A stretch of DNA of 63,704 bases, taken from IMG/VR virus record IMGVR_UViG_3300032282_004893, positions 1 to 63,704 of that record, one strand, 5' to 3'. This document shows positions 57,040-63,704 of this stretch, in pieces. The DNA comes from a virus. Under the pieces are notes generated by a model, which made no database searches, was not told the DNA's origin, and worked only from the letters and a program-made list of their open reading frames with translations. Position 1 is the first letter of the stretch, and every line of letters begins with the position of its first letter. The position numbers and the translations under genes are program-made.

Positions 57040-57927
57040 ATGAAAGAAATTAAAGAAGTAAAAGTCTATATCTGCCCCGAGACCGGCAAGAAGTGCCGTT
57101 CCCGCGCAGAAGCAGAGCGTAGTGCTGCCGCAGCAATCAAGGCTAAAGAAGACGCTATAATTGCAGCAGAGCAAAATAAACTAGCTCAAGAATCTAATCT
57201 CGAAAAGAAAGATTGGGTTCGTTTAAATGCTACAAATGTTTCAGAAATTGAAAACCTAATTGTACAAAAAGCAAAAGAATTCTGGGGATTTGATTGCGAG
57301 GTTGATATTAATGTTACTTTTGGTCAAGTGAGTAACTCTCATGGTGCGCCGATTGGAAAGAAAACTAATTGGAGTAGGCAAAATAAAGACTATCCTACTA
57401 GTTTCCTTGGCTGGTCTGGTGGCGTTAAAGGATCTATTAAAAATTACAAAAAGAGTAAAAATAGCAGCGAGTCTGTTAGTTCTCTTCTTTTTGGTAATTA
57501 TGCTGGAGGCACTGGCTTCAGAGGTTTCCATACTAGTTCAGGATGCCCCGGTGACACAGGGGGTCAATATCCTATGGATATTGGTTTCTATTTCTTCCTT
57601 GAAGACTTTCCTAAGCTCGCTGAATCTTATGAGCTATTCAAGATAGAGTATCAAAAAATTATTGATCATAAATACAAGCTACAATCTCAAGATAATGCCG
57701 CGAATATTTATGCTGATAGTCGTCAAGATGTTCTTGATCTTGAGGCCCAAGCATATGAATTAAGCAAAAAAGCCAACATATTGAAGAGCCAGCATAGTCA
57801 AAAATATACCCTTGACAATCCTGTCCAAGCCCCCACAATAGACCCGCAACTCGACACTATCAAAGAAAATTTCCGCACTTATTTCGGATACGGAGAATTC
57901 AAAGATTATTATGGAAACGAAGATTAA
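57040..57927 (+). CDS. Unknown protein with Ala/Glu coiled-coil and Gly-rich centre
   Basis: A 295-residue protein, start ATG 57040 (an upstream in-frame ATG at 57028 overlaps the previous gene). KVYICPETGKKCRSRAEAERSAAA (in parts) opens it with a C-x6-C pair. The centre is Gly/Ser/Phe-rich (GGTGFRGFHTSSGCPGDTGGQYPMD) and the final 90 residues are helical. It might be a virion or host-interaction protein. Function not recognised. Confidence 0.6.
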   Translation: MKEIKEVKVYICPETGKKCRSRAEAERSAAAAIKAKEDAIIAAEQNKLAQESNLEKKDWVRLNATNVSEIENLIVQKAKEFWGFDCEVDINVTFGQVSNSHGAPIGKKTNWSRQNKDYPTSFLGWSGGVKGSIKNYKKSKNSSESVSSLLFGNYAGGTGFRGFHTSSGCPGDTGGQYPMDIGFYFFLEDFPKLAESYELFKIEYQKIIDHKYKLQSQDNAANIYADSRQDVLDLEAQAYELSKKANILKSQHSQKYTLDNPVQAPTIDPQLDTIKENFRTYFGYGEFKDYYGNED

Positions 57928-58477
57928 AAATCTAAACGCAGAATTCAAAAAAGCAACCAAAGCTCAGAAAAGAGTAATGATTGCTCAGGATGTTCTTGCC
58001 CAACTCAAGGCTAAGAGGTATGTTGCTGAGTCTGGATGTTGGGTGCAACCAAATTACAATCCTACTGCTACTTGGGCAGATATTAAATATACCGACTCTG
58101 TTCAAGAGTTATTCGTAGAAAAGAAAATCGAATCTTGCAATGTGTGCGCTCTTGGGGGACTCTTTATGAGTTGCACAAATTTCAATAATAATACTTTACT
58201 TGAAGATCTTGATGATGTTTCAGAAAATTTGGGAAATTTAATTGATGAAGAAGAGAACCTGTCTAACAAACTTAATAAAATATTCAGCACTTCTCAACTA
58301 AAATTGATCGAAATATATTTTGAAGCAAATGGCGGACTCTTTCGAGATTATGATGAAGATGATCGTATTGAAGTATTTTATAATAAAAATTCATCTGACA
58401 AAAAGCGTCTCCAATTGATCATGGAGAATATTGTAGAAAATGAGGGAACTTTTGTTCCTGAAAAGCTGAAGATATGA
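57911..58477 (+). CDS. Unknown acidic protein
   Basis: A 188-residue protein. GCWVQPN in the first third and CNVCALGGLFMSC in the second contain clustered cysteines (C-x2-C...C) that could bind metal. The rest is Asp/Glu/Leu-rich. Its start overlaps the previous gene by 17 nt and its end the next by 4 nt. A family with this CxVCALGG motif is common in phages (from memory), function unknown. Confidence 0.65.
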   Translation: METKIKNLNAEFKKATKAQKRVMIAQDVLAQLKAKRYVAESGCWVQPNYNPTATWADIKYTDSVQELFVEKKIESCNVCALGGLFMSCTNFNNNTLLEDLDDVSENLGNLIDEEENLSNKLNKIFSTSQLKLIEIYFEANGGLFRDYDEDDRIEVFYNKNSSDKKRLQLIMENIVENEGTFVPEKLKI

Positions 58478-58803
58478 AAAGCTATTTGCACCTTTTTATT
58501 GATCCCAAAAAGTATCCCAAAGATATAACTTGGGCATATCTTCCTGATAAGGAATACATCTTAATTAGAACACTTGATCATTTTATAAGACATATAGAAA
58601 CAAATGGCATTCCAGATTTTATATCTATGGATTGCAAACTAGGAAAAGATTGCGCCAAGTGGCTTGGTGAATATTGTCAAAAATTCAATTTTGATATTCC
58701 ATCCTACATGGTGCATAGCAAAAATAAAATCAAAAGCAAAGAAGTATCCAACATTTTAGCTTTCCACATATTTTCTAAAAATGACAAAAAACAAATACTT
58801 TAA
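58474..58803 (+). CDS. Receiver-like 'cyclic-phosphate processing' domain protein
   Basis: A 109-residue protein. ITWAYLPDKEYILIRTLDHFIRHI, then GIPDFISMDCKLGKDCAKWLG and YMVHSKNKIKS follow, in parts, the strand and acidic-site order of the predicted cyclic-phosphate-processing receiver family (R-T-x-x-E-F...P-D-x-I-S-F-D-x-D-L-G...V-H-S-x-N). The key Asp pair is D-C-K-L-G rather than D-x-D-L-G, so activity may be lost. These domains are often linked with anti-phage signalling, which is family knowledge, not shown here. Confidence 0.55.
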   Translation: MKSYLHLFIDPKKYPKDITWAYLPDKEYILIRTLDHFIRHIETNGIPDFISMDCKLGKDCAKWLGEYCQKFNFDIPSYMVHSKNKIKSKEVSNILAFHIFSKNDKKQIL

Positions 58804-59422
58804 ATTAATTATTGCAACTGTCGTTTCGGCATCCATTTTTTTAATTTGTTCTGCATTTAATGCCGATTATAACGACTCTAAGATCAAATCAAAAAAGCTA
58901 TCTTTGAATAGCCCGAAACCAAACCCAAAATTTATATCAACTACAAATGAAATAACAATTATAGAAGGTCTTCCTTTCGTATTGAGATCAGATGTATTTG
59001 GAAAAACCTTTAGTTGGCAAAAAGATGGTTACTTATTAAAATCTGAGACAAATAATTTTTTTGTAATGGATTCTGCTGTCGAAGGAGATGCTGGACAATA
59101 TACTTTGCGCTCAGAAAATAAAGTTGTTGTATTTAATGCCTCTTTTAAAAGAACAATAAAGATCCTTATCAACGATCAAGAAATAGAAAATTTCTACGAT
59201 TCCAATGGCAGAGTTGAAGCACTAGAAAATTCTATTATTACTTTAATTCCTTTTATTGAAGGTTTACCTATTAGATACACACTTGATGGATCTGAGCCAA
59301 CTAGCAAATCTGCTTTGTACACTGGACCAATAACTATTCGTAAAAAAATCTATCTAAGAGCAAAGATAGAAATCCCAGAGACTGATTCGACAAGAGTAAA
59401 AATTTTGTACGAATTATTTTGA
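58781..59422 (+). CDS. Exported protein with Ig-like and chitobiase-C-like domains
   Basis: A 213-residue protein. An N-terminal membrane or signal segment (LIIATVVSASIFLICSAF) is followed by an Ig-like region with FSWQKDGYLL and GDAGQYTLRSEN (the D-x-G-x-Y-x-C motif without Cys). A C-terminal block, IRYTLDGSEPTSKSALYTGPITI, is in parts the chitobiase/Fn3-associated signature (Y-T-x-D-G-S-x-P). Such pairs are frequent in secreted Verrucomicrobiota proteins (from memory). It may be a surface-exposed or virion adhesion protein. It overlaps the previous gene by 23 nt. Confidence 0.7.
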   Translation: MTKNKYFKLIIATVVSASIFLICSAFNADYNDSKIKSKKLSLNSPKPNPKFISTTNEITIIEGLPFVLRSDVFGKTFSWQKDGYLLKSETNNFFVMDSAVEGDAGQYTLRSENKVVVFNASFKRTIKILINDQEIENFYDSNGRVEALENSIITLIPFIEGLPIRYTLDGSEPTSKSALYTGPITIRKKIYLRAKIEIPETDSTRVKILYELF

Positions 59423-59480
59423 GTGCTTATTATTTTCTTTTGAGCAATCGTAATAAAAACTTACATATATAACACTAATT

Positions 59481-59690
59481 ATGGCATACATACATAAAGA
59501 AGACCTATTTTGGAACGCAATATTTATTGTGATTATTGGTTTAGTTGTTTATTCTTGCATTTACATTAGAGATAGAAATAATACCATAAAAGTAATAGAT
59601 AACTGCCAATATCTCCAGCAATATAATGGTCATGGTTGGAATCTAACCCATAAAGGCAATTGCACCAATATCTACCATCTTAAAAAATAA
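59481..59690 (+). CDS. Small single-pass membrane protein
   Basis: A 69-residue protein with a transmembrane helix near residues 12-30 (AIFIVIIGLVVYSCIYI) and a soluble C-terminal 38 residues with two cysteines. A motif ATATAACACTAATT before the ATG shares TAACACTAATT with the region before the IscU-like gene (61610-61620). Function unknown. Confidence 0.65.
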   Translation: MAYIHKEDLFWNAIFIVIIGLVVYSCIYIRDRNNTIKVIDNCQYLQQYNGHGWNLTHKGNCTNIYHLKK

Positions 59691-60327
59691 TTTTGTCGCT
59701 TTTGATTAAATTATCTTTTGCCCATAATGGTTGTAGGTTAGTATAATGGCAAGCCATCAACAATTGTTGCCTATCTGTCAAATCAAATGATGCTAGTGGC
59801 TTGATATGATCTATATGCCAACCTTCAAAACTCCAATTATCCCAAGTCATACCAGACTGAAACTTAGATTCTAAATGAGTCTTAAATTCATTAATAGTAC
59901 ATCCCAAATCTTTTACAGCACTACCATTTTTATAATTGCCATGTAACGCCCTATACAATCTGCGTCTTAATACGCGGGACAGTTTAAATTGTATATCTGT
60001 TTTCATGCGATTATTACGATTTTTATTACGCTGAGCGTTTACTTTATCTCGGTTAGCTTTCCTATAAGCTTTGGTATAAGCTATCCGTTTATCTCGGTTA
60101 GCCTCATAATAAACTTTCATTTTATCTCGGTGAGCTTCGTAATTAGCTTCGTAATAAGCTTTGCTATAGGCTTTCATTCTGTCTTTCGCTTTGTTTTTGT
60201 TAGCTAAGTAGAAAGCCTTTGCTATAGCTATTTTTTTTTCTCGGTTAGCCTTATAATAAGCTTTAGAATAAGCTTTGATATGTTCTCGCAATTCTTCTGG
60301 AGTGCTGTAAAGTTTCTTCCGTCCCAT
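59680..60327 (-). CDS. HNH endonuclease with helical repeat region
   Basis: A 215-residue protein, start ATG 60327 (MGRKKLY); an upstream in-frame start at 60381 is less likely. Residues 12-110 are tandem copies of K-A-Y-Y-x-A-N-R-x-K (at least six), a basic helical repeat. The C-terminal 60 residues carry the HNH nuclease core: GWHIDHIKPLASF (catalytic Asp-His) and NLQPLWAKDNLIKSDK (Asn). It may be a free-standing homing endonuclease. It is the only minus-strand gene here and overlaps its convergent neighbour by 11 nt. Confidence 0.82.
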   Translation of the reverse strand: MGRKKLYSTPEELREHIKAYSKAYYKANREKKIAIAKAFYLANKNKAKDRMKAYSKAYYEANYEAHRDKMKVYYEANRDKRIAYTKAYRKANRDKVNAQRNKNRNNRMKTDIQFKLSRVLRRRLYRALHGNYKNGSAVKDLGCTINEFKTHLESKFQSGMTWDNWSFEGWHIDHIKPLASFDLTDRQQLLMACHYTNLQPLWAKDNLIKSDKIIF

Positions 60328-60438
60328 AAAATTTGATTTTAATCTATCATGATTATAATATGTGTTTGAATAAAAATACATTCAAAAATTGCGACTGGGA
60401 AAAATAACGTAGAAAAATTTAACAATTATAAAAACAAT

Positions 60439-60798
60439 ATGAGCCGCGAATTCATCTATAGAATCAGGAGCATAAAAGAAAAAAAGTACATAATGACTGG
60501 CTCTCTCTACGGTGTAGAGGGAGTTGCTCATTTAACGGGATGCTTCAATCGCGCCGAACATATTATTGAAGAATATACCGGAATGAAAGATATCAATTTA
60601 AACAAAATCTTTGAAGGCGATATTCTTGATTTCACCGCTAGGTATAAACTAAAGGGCGAAGTGCCTGTTATTTATTATGGCGGATCTTATGGGTGCATTA
60701 TTACTGATGATAGTGATTTTAGAGAATTTTGGAATTTAAGTCATATCGTTCAGCAATATTATCCAAAAATAGTTGGCACTATTTACGATAATGAGTAA
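60439..60798 (+). CDS. YopX-like protein, paralogue 1
   Basis: A 119-residue protein. EYTGMKDINLNKIFEGDIL is the YopX signature (Q/E-Y-T-G-L-x-D-x-x-G-x-x-I-x-x-G-D-I), preceded by R-E-x-I-Y-R-x-R and followed by a beta-rich half ending VGTIYDN. YopX proteins are widespread small phage proteins of unknown function, probably oligomeric. First of three tandem copies. Confidence 0.88.
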   Translation: MSREFIYRIRSIKEKKYIMTGSLYGVEGVAHLTGCFNRAEHIIEEYTGMKDINLNKIFEGDILDFTARYKLKGEVPVIYYGGSYGCIITDDSDFREFWNLSHIVQQYYPKIVGTIYDNE

Positions 60799-60799
60799 T

Positions 60800-61174
60800 A
60801 TGAGAGAACTAAAATTTAGAATCTATTCTTTTGTTTCTAAGTATTTTATTTATTTTGATGTGTATGAAGGAGTGCCTCAAGGTATCGCTGGCGGCGTAAG
60901 TGAGCCGCAAGAATATACAGGACTGAAAGACAAAGATGGCAAAGAAATTTATTGCGGCGACATAGTTGAACTACATACAGCAGCAAATGATAAAGCCAAA
61001 GGTATTAAAGATAATCATTGTGGATTGTATGAAATATACTGGGATCGTTGCTATAAATTAAAAGCTATAAAACCCAATTGGTTCTTTATACCAAACTTTG
61101 AAAGTCCAGCGGCTGATTATAATATTATGAAAGTTGTCGGTAATGTATTTGAGAATCCAGAGCTATTAAAATAA
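60800..61174 (+). CDS. YopX-like protein, paralogue 2
   Basis: A 124-residue protein starting MRELKFRIY. It has EYTGLKDKDGKEIYCGDIVEL, the best match of the three to YopX, and ends VVGNVFENPELL. The start (ATG 60800) is chosen by homology to paralogue 3, which begins with nearly the same codons (MRELKYRVY); ATG 60791 is in frame too. Function unknown. Confidence 0.9.
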   Translation: MRELKFRIYSFVSKYFIYFDVYEGVPQGIAGGVSEPQEYTGLKDKDGKEIYCGDIVELHTAANDKAKGIKDNHCGLYEIYWDRCYKLKAIKPNWFFIPNFESPAADYNIMKVVGNVFENPELLK

Positions 61175-61175
61175 T

Positions 61176-61607
61176 ATGAGAGAACTAAAATACCGAGTAT
61201 ATATACCAGAGTTTAGTAAATATGTATATTTTGGGCTTAATGACTTTGATTATTCTGATAGATATTTAACTAATGACGAATATCCAATCCAGCAATACAC
61301 TGGAATGAAAGATAAATACGGCAAACCCATTTACGAAGGCGACGTTATTCGTGGAATATTTGATTTTGGCCCCGCTGGCTTTAAAGAAGAAATACTTCCT
61401 GTGCATTGGGATAATGAAAGAGGTTATCAATGGGATTATTGGAGGTTGATGACTATTGAAGTTCTTGGTAACTTGCATGAGTGGCCTTGTCGTAAACCTA
61501 AGAGCTTTGATCACAATGGTGAGTGCCTAACTTGTGACGCATGGGCCACAGATTGCCCATTTCTTAAATTTTGCCCTTCTCCTAAATTAATATTAAAACA
61601 ACAATAG
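61176..61607 (+). CDS. YopX-like protein, paralogue 3 with Cys-rich tail
   Basis: A 143-residue protein starting MRELKYRVY. QYTGMKDKYGKPIYEGDVI is the YopX core and VLGNLHEWP the end of the domain. Unlike its two neighbours it has a 35-residue C-terminal extension with five cysteines (CLTCDAWATDCPFLKFCPSP), possibly metal-binding. The stop is adjacent to the IscU-like gene's upstream motif. Confidence 0.88.
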   Translation: MRELKYRVYIPEFSKYVYFGLNDFDYSDRYLTNDEYPIQQYTGMKDKYGKPIYEGDVIRGIFDFGPAGFKEEILPVHWDNERGYQWDYWRLMTIEVLGNLHEWPCRKPKSFDHNGECLTCDAWATDCPFLKFCPSPKLILKQQ

Positions 61608-61613
61608 TGTAAC
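61607..61613 (+). promoter_or_regulatory. GTGTAAC motif (possible late promoter)
   Basis: GTGTAAC overlaps the stop of the YopX gene and lies 7 nt before the ATG at 61621. The next bases (ACTAATT) equal those before the gene at 59481. Confidence 0.4.
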
Positions 61614-61620
61614 ACTAATT

Positions 61621-62037
61621 ATGAGCGAATCTTATACTCTATACAATCCTACAGTCATGGAACATTTTATTAATCCCCGCAACATGGGCGACATGAAGGA
61701 TGCTGATGGCATTGGCGAAGTAGGAGCCGCTGCTTGTGGAGATATCATGAAAATTTCTCTCAAAATTAAAGACGGAAAGATCTGTGATGCTCGCTTCAAG
61801 ACTTTCGGTTGCGGTTCTGCTATCGCTAGTTCCAGCATGGCAACCGAACTTATTAAAGGTCGAACCATAGAAGAAGCTATGAACTTTTCAAATCAAGAAG
61901 TCGTAGATGCTCTTGGAGGTTTGCCGCCTGTAAAAATTCATTGTTCTGTTCTTGCTGAAGAAGCATTGAAAGCCGCTCTTGAAGACTATACAAAGCGTAA
62001 TCATTTGCAGCCCGAAGCGTGTGACGCTACGTTATGA
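61621..62037 (+). CDS. iscU: IscU/NifU-N type Fe-S cluster scaffold
   Basis: A 138-residue full-length scaffold. The N-terminus NPTVMEHFINPRNMG and the three cluster cysteines are intact: AACGD, FGCGSAIASSS and KIHCSVLAEEAL. The protein assembles a 2Fe-2S cluster on these cysteines with sulphur from a cysteine desulphurase (family knowledge). The C-terminus ends near LQPEACDA. No other Fe-S assembly gene is in the window, so it would use host IscS. Possible clients here include the radical-SAM enzyme and the RecB-like nuclease. Confidence 0.93.
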   Translation: MSESYTLYNPTVMEHFINPRNMGDMKDADGIGEVGAAACGDIMKISLKIKDGKICDARFKTFGCGSAIASSSMATELIKGRTIEEAMNFSNQEVVDALGGLPPVKIHCSVLAEEALKAALEDYTKRNHLQPEACDATL

Positions 62038-62153
62038 AATCAAATACTAAAAAATACACAATACCCCAAAAGATAATGCTGGGGTTAATTACTTTTATTT
62101 TTGTGGGACTTCCTATTGGTTTTTGGGCGTGGATAGTATACTATTTATACTAG
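62034..62153 (+). CDS. Very small membrane protein
   Basis: 39 residues with a basic N-terminus (MKSNTKKYTIPQKI) and one transmembrane helix (LGLITFIFVGLPIGFWAWIV). The start overlaps the IscU stop (ATGA). It is a plausible real gene by coupling and topology, function unknown. Confidence 0.55.
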   Translation: MKSNTKKYTIPQKIMLGLITFIFVGLPIGFWAWIVYYLY

Positions 62154-62154
62154 C

Positions 62155-62391
62155 ATGAAAATAAACATCATTAACGACGAAAAGAATTTTAGATTTTTAT
62201 ATATTGAACTCTACTTTCCAATCATAGGCAGAATCAATAAATTTAACGAATGGACTGATCAATACTTTTTTGGATTTAAAATTAGTTTTCCCACTGAGGT
62301 ATATTATTTAAATGATCGCGAAGGTTTTTGGCATTTTTCCTTGACTTTCTTGGGTTTCGGGGCGAAGATTGTGAATCAAAATGGATTTTGA
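62155..62391 (+). CDS. Small conserved-type phage protein
   Basis: A 78-residue aromatic-rich beta protein. FRFLYIELYFPIIGRINKFNEW and ending GFWHFSLTFLGFGAKI, patterns typical of small phage hypothetical proteins of this length. It overlaps the next gene by 11 nt. Function unknown. Confidence 0.6.
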   Translation: MKINIINDEKNFRFLYIELYFPIIGRINKFNEWTDQYFFGFKISFPTEVYYLNDREGFWHFSLTFLGFGAKIVNQNGF

Positions 62392-62704
62392 CGCGACAAA
62401 AGCTCCAAGAACACACGCAACTTGGAAAAAAGCTTATGATGCCCAAGAGCTTGCGAAACTCATGGTCGAGCTTTCTGTGCAACTTGAAGTTGAATTAAAT
62501 GTTGCTACAGTAAACGAAGCAATTGCAGAAAATAAAGTACATATTCTTGAAAAAGAATTAGAAAAAGCAAATAATCGCATCAATCGGCTGGAGGATATTA
62601 TCAACAGAGCATCTTTAGCGTTCTTTTCAGACTCGTCTCACAGAAAGGTTTCTATTGCAATGCATACAATTTTGGAAGAATTTAGAAGGGAAACTAAGTC
62701 GTGA
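62381..62704 (+). CDS. Coiled-coil unknown protein
   Basis: A 107-residue protein with a long helical coiled-coil in the middle (IAENKVHILEKELEKANNRINRLE, in parts) and charged ends. Overlaps both neighbours (11 and 4 nt). Function unknown; perhaps a structural or scaffolding accessory. Confidence 0.55.
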   Translation: MDFDATKAPRTHATWKKAYDAQELAKLMVELSVQLEVELNVATVNEAIAENKVHILEKELEKANNRINRLEDIINRASLAFFSDSSHRKVSIAMHTILEEFRRETKS

Positions 62705-63042
62705 AACGAGTTCCAGATAAATGCCCGTTTTGCGAGTCGTCTATCATGGTTCATGTAGGAAACCTGCTGGTTTCAGAGAATGGCGAATTTGCTACCTACG
62801 AATGCAAGACAGTCCAAGATGTCAGGTTGACTAATCATTGGAAAAGAGTTAATCAATCTGATGGCTGTCGTAGGCGTGAAATTGAATTACTGATGAAGCA
62901 GCGTGATGCAGCGAATAAACGCATCAAGCGACTAGAAAAAGCTGGCGACAAAATGCACAATTGGTTAATGTCTAAAAATCGTATTGGTTGTGATATGGAA
63001 ATAGCTAGTGAATGGACAATGGCTAAGAAAAACAAACCATGA
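62701..63042 (+). CDS. Small zinc-ribbon-like protein
   Basis: A 113-residue protein starting at GTG 62701. KCPFCESSIM and YECKT carry a C-x2-C...C arrangement of Lar-type phage zinc ribbons, but only three Cys of four are clear (another follows in GCRR). A helical basic region (IELLMKQRDAANKRIKRLEKAG) follows. Function unknown, possibly nucleic-acid binding. Confidence 0.6.
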   Translation: MKRVPDKCPFCESSIMVHVGNLLVSENGEFATYECKTVQDVRLTNHWKRVNQSDGCRRREIELLMKQRDAANKRIKRLEKAGDKMHNWLMSKNRIGCDMEIASEWTMAKKNKP

Positions 63043-63209
63043 ACAAAAAACTTATCAAAAAACTCTTAGAATATATCGACGCTAGAATTGCTGAGAAATC
63101 ATGCGATGCAAGAAATTCATCTGATGGAGGACTTCTTGAGGCGACGAATACATGGCGCATTAAAGATGAATTGTATGAAATTATACAATCTATGGAGGAC
63201 AAGCAATGA
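63039..63209 (+). CDS. Unknown small helical protein
   Basis: A 56-residue acidic protein (start ATG 63039 overlapping the previous stop, end overlapping the next start). Two helices (LIKKLLEYIDARIAEK and RIKDELYEIIQSM) are likely. No family is recognised. Confidence 0.5.
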   Translation: MNKKLIKKLLEYIDARIAEKSCDARNSSDGGLLEATNTWRIKDELYEIIQSMEDKQ

Positions 63210-63496
63210 TTTCTTGTAAACGCTGCTTTTCATACGCAATTAACCATCATTCTCATGGGCGAGATGGGACAGAAAAAGAATTGTGCGATGTGTGTTATTG
63301 GAGGCAACTCGCTGAAATACGCCTTGCATATTTGCAATTGATTGAAAAAAATGTTGATATATTAAAGCCCCGCATTGAACAATTAGAATCTTTTGTTAAT
63401 AGGTTTTTAGATCCTGAAGATTTAGGATATTCTGTTAATCATTTCTTGCGTGATGATGCAAGAGAAGCTTTAGGAATGAAACGAGTGGAATCATAA
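63206..63496 (+). CDS. Small Cys/His protein with helical tail
   Basis: A 96-residue protein. CKRCFSYAINHHSHGRDG and CDVCYW hold two C-x2-C pairs with an intervening His cluster, a likely zinc finger. A long helix (AEIRLAYLQLIEKNVDILKPRIEQLE) follows. Function unknown; a regulator or nucleic-acid-binding protein is plausible. Confidence 0.6.
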   Translation: MISCKRCFSYAINHHSHGRDGTEKELCDVCYWRQLAEIRLAYLQLIEKNVDILKPRIEQLESFVNRFLDPEDLGYSVNHFLRDDAREALGMKRVES

Positions 63497-63512
63497 ATAA
63501 AGATAATCGTAC

Positions 63513-63704
63513 ATGAGCAAAAAAACTTCTAAAAAAGAAAAAGACAAGATCAATGTCGTTAATCTAACAGATGCTCATTTATCTGTTATTAATGCCGCGC
63601 TTGAGACTTATTATAGATTAAAGTCTGGGCAGATTGATATGGCACTTGACATTGCTTACAATTACAAAATAAAGCATGAACAGTCATCAGCTATTTCCAC
63701 AATA
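63513..63704 (+). CDS. Partial gene with ALETY motif (runs off the window)
   Basis: The frame is open from ATG 63513 to the last base (64 codons, no stop). After a basic start (MSKKTSKKEKDK) it reads VVNLTDAHLSVINAALETYYRL, paralleling the 28-codon ORF at 54991-55077. A helical segment with IAYNYKIKHEQ follows. The C-terminus is outside the window. Function unknown. Confidence 0.55.
   Translation, partial: MSKKTSKKEKDKINVVNLTDAHLSVINAALETYYRLKSGQIDMALDIAYNYKIKHEQSSAISTI

Noticed and set aside
62341-62373. TTGACT before the 62381 gene as another early promoter
   Set aside because: It ends 34 nt before the ATG, lacks a -10-like box at the right place and lies in the coding sequence of the preceding gene.

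Overview
The window reads as 63.7 kb of an AT-rich genome of a large tailed bacteriophage (Caudoviricetes). The basis is a phage replisome, virion structural proteins, a holin-like lysis block, a phage-type sigma factor, a tRNA gene and many small overlapping genes with almost no intergenic space. The host is not identified. Two genes hint at a Verrucomicrobiota/Planctomycetota-like or other Gram-negative freshwater bacterium: a secreted proline-rich EF-hand protein, and a secreted protein joining an Ig-like region to a chitobiase-C-terminal-like region. Both that hint and the myovirus-like gene mix are inference.

Layout: (1) 1-6916, plus strand: two very large virion proteins, the first entering from the left with Thr-Pro-Thr repeats, and a small Cys-rich protein. 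(2) 6917-41027, minus strand, near-continuous operons. These hold a possible annealing protein, two glycosyltransferase-like proteins, an SSB-like protein, a DNA polymerase III alpha split into two genes with the proofreading exonuclease gene between them, a PD-(D/E)XK nuclease, primase, DnaB helicase, a second nuclease and RecA. A 15-kb glycan-synthesis island follows (20483-35599). After it come a cobalamin-dependent ribonucleotide reductase, another glycosyltransferase, a sigma factor, and an unusually GC-rich structured non-coding region (40149-40590) upstream of the sigma gene. (3) 41104-45108, plus strand: dUTPase, HNH nuclease, dNMP kinase, Hsp20 and tRNA-Ser(GCT). (4) 45109-45973, minus strand: two probable structural proteins. 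(5) 46086-51481, plus strand: deaminase, phosphoesterase, tandem methyltransferases around a cupin, and a fibre-like protein. (6) 51482-53956, minus strand: lysis/envelope block with XhlA-like, holin-like, chemoreceptor-like and lipoprotein genes, plus the EF-hand protein. (7) 54023-63704, plus strand: many small accessory genes, three YopX-like paralogues and an IscU-type Fe-S scaffold, with one HNH gene on the minus strand.

Two recurrent upstream motifs appear to organise expression. TTGACT/A lies 27-31 nt before many start codons, usually with a CATAAT-like hexamer 16-19 nt further on, which would place transcription starts at or next to the start codon (leaderless mRNAs). A second motif, GTGTAAT, sits 7-11 nt before start codons of structural, lysis and other genes and may be a phage-specific (late) promoter read with the encoded sigma factor.

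The glycan island combines a GDP-mannose 4,6-dehydratase-like enzyme, a heptose-7-phosphate-kinase-like GHMP kinase, a HAD phosphatase-nucleotidyltransferase fusion, a ColD-like enzyme with His in place of the PLP lysine, an RmlC-like epimerase and an SDR. It also has six glycosyltransferase-like proteins, a methyltransferase, a B12/radical-SAM enzyme, an MTA/SAH nucleosidase-like protein and a miniature TPP-enzyme pair. Together they suggest that the phage makes and attaches an unusual deoxy- or heptose-derived sugar.
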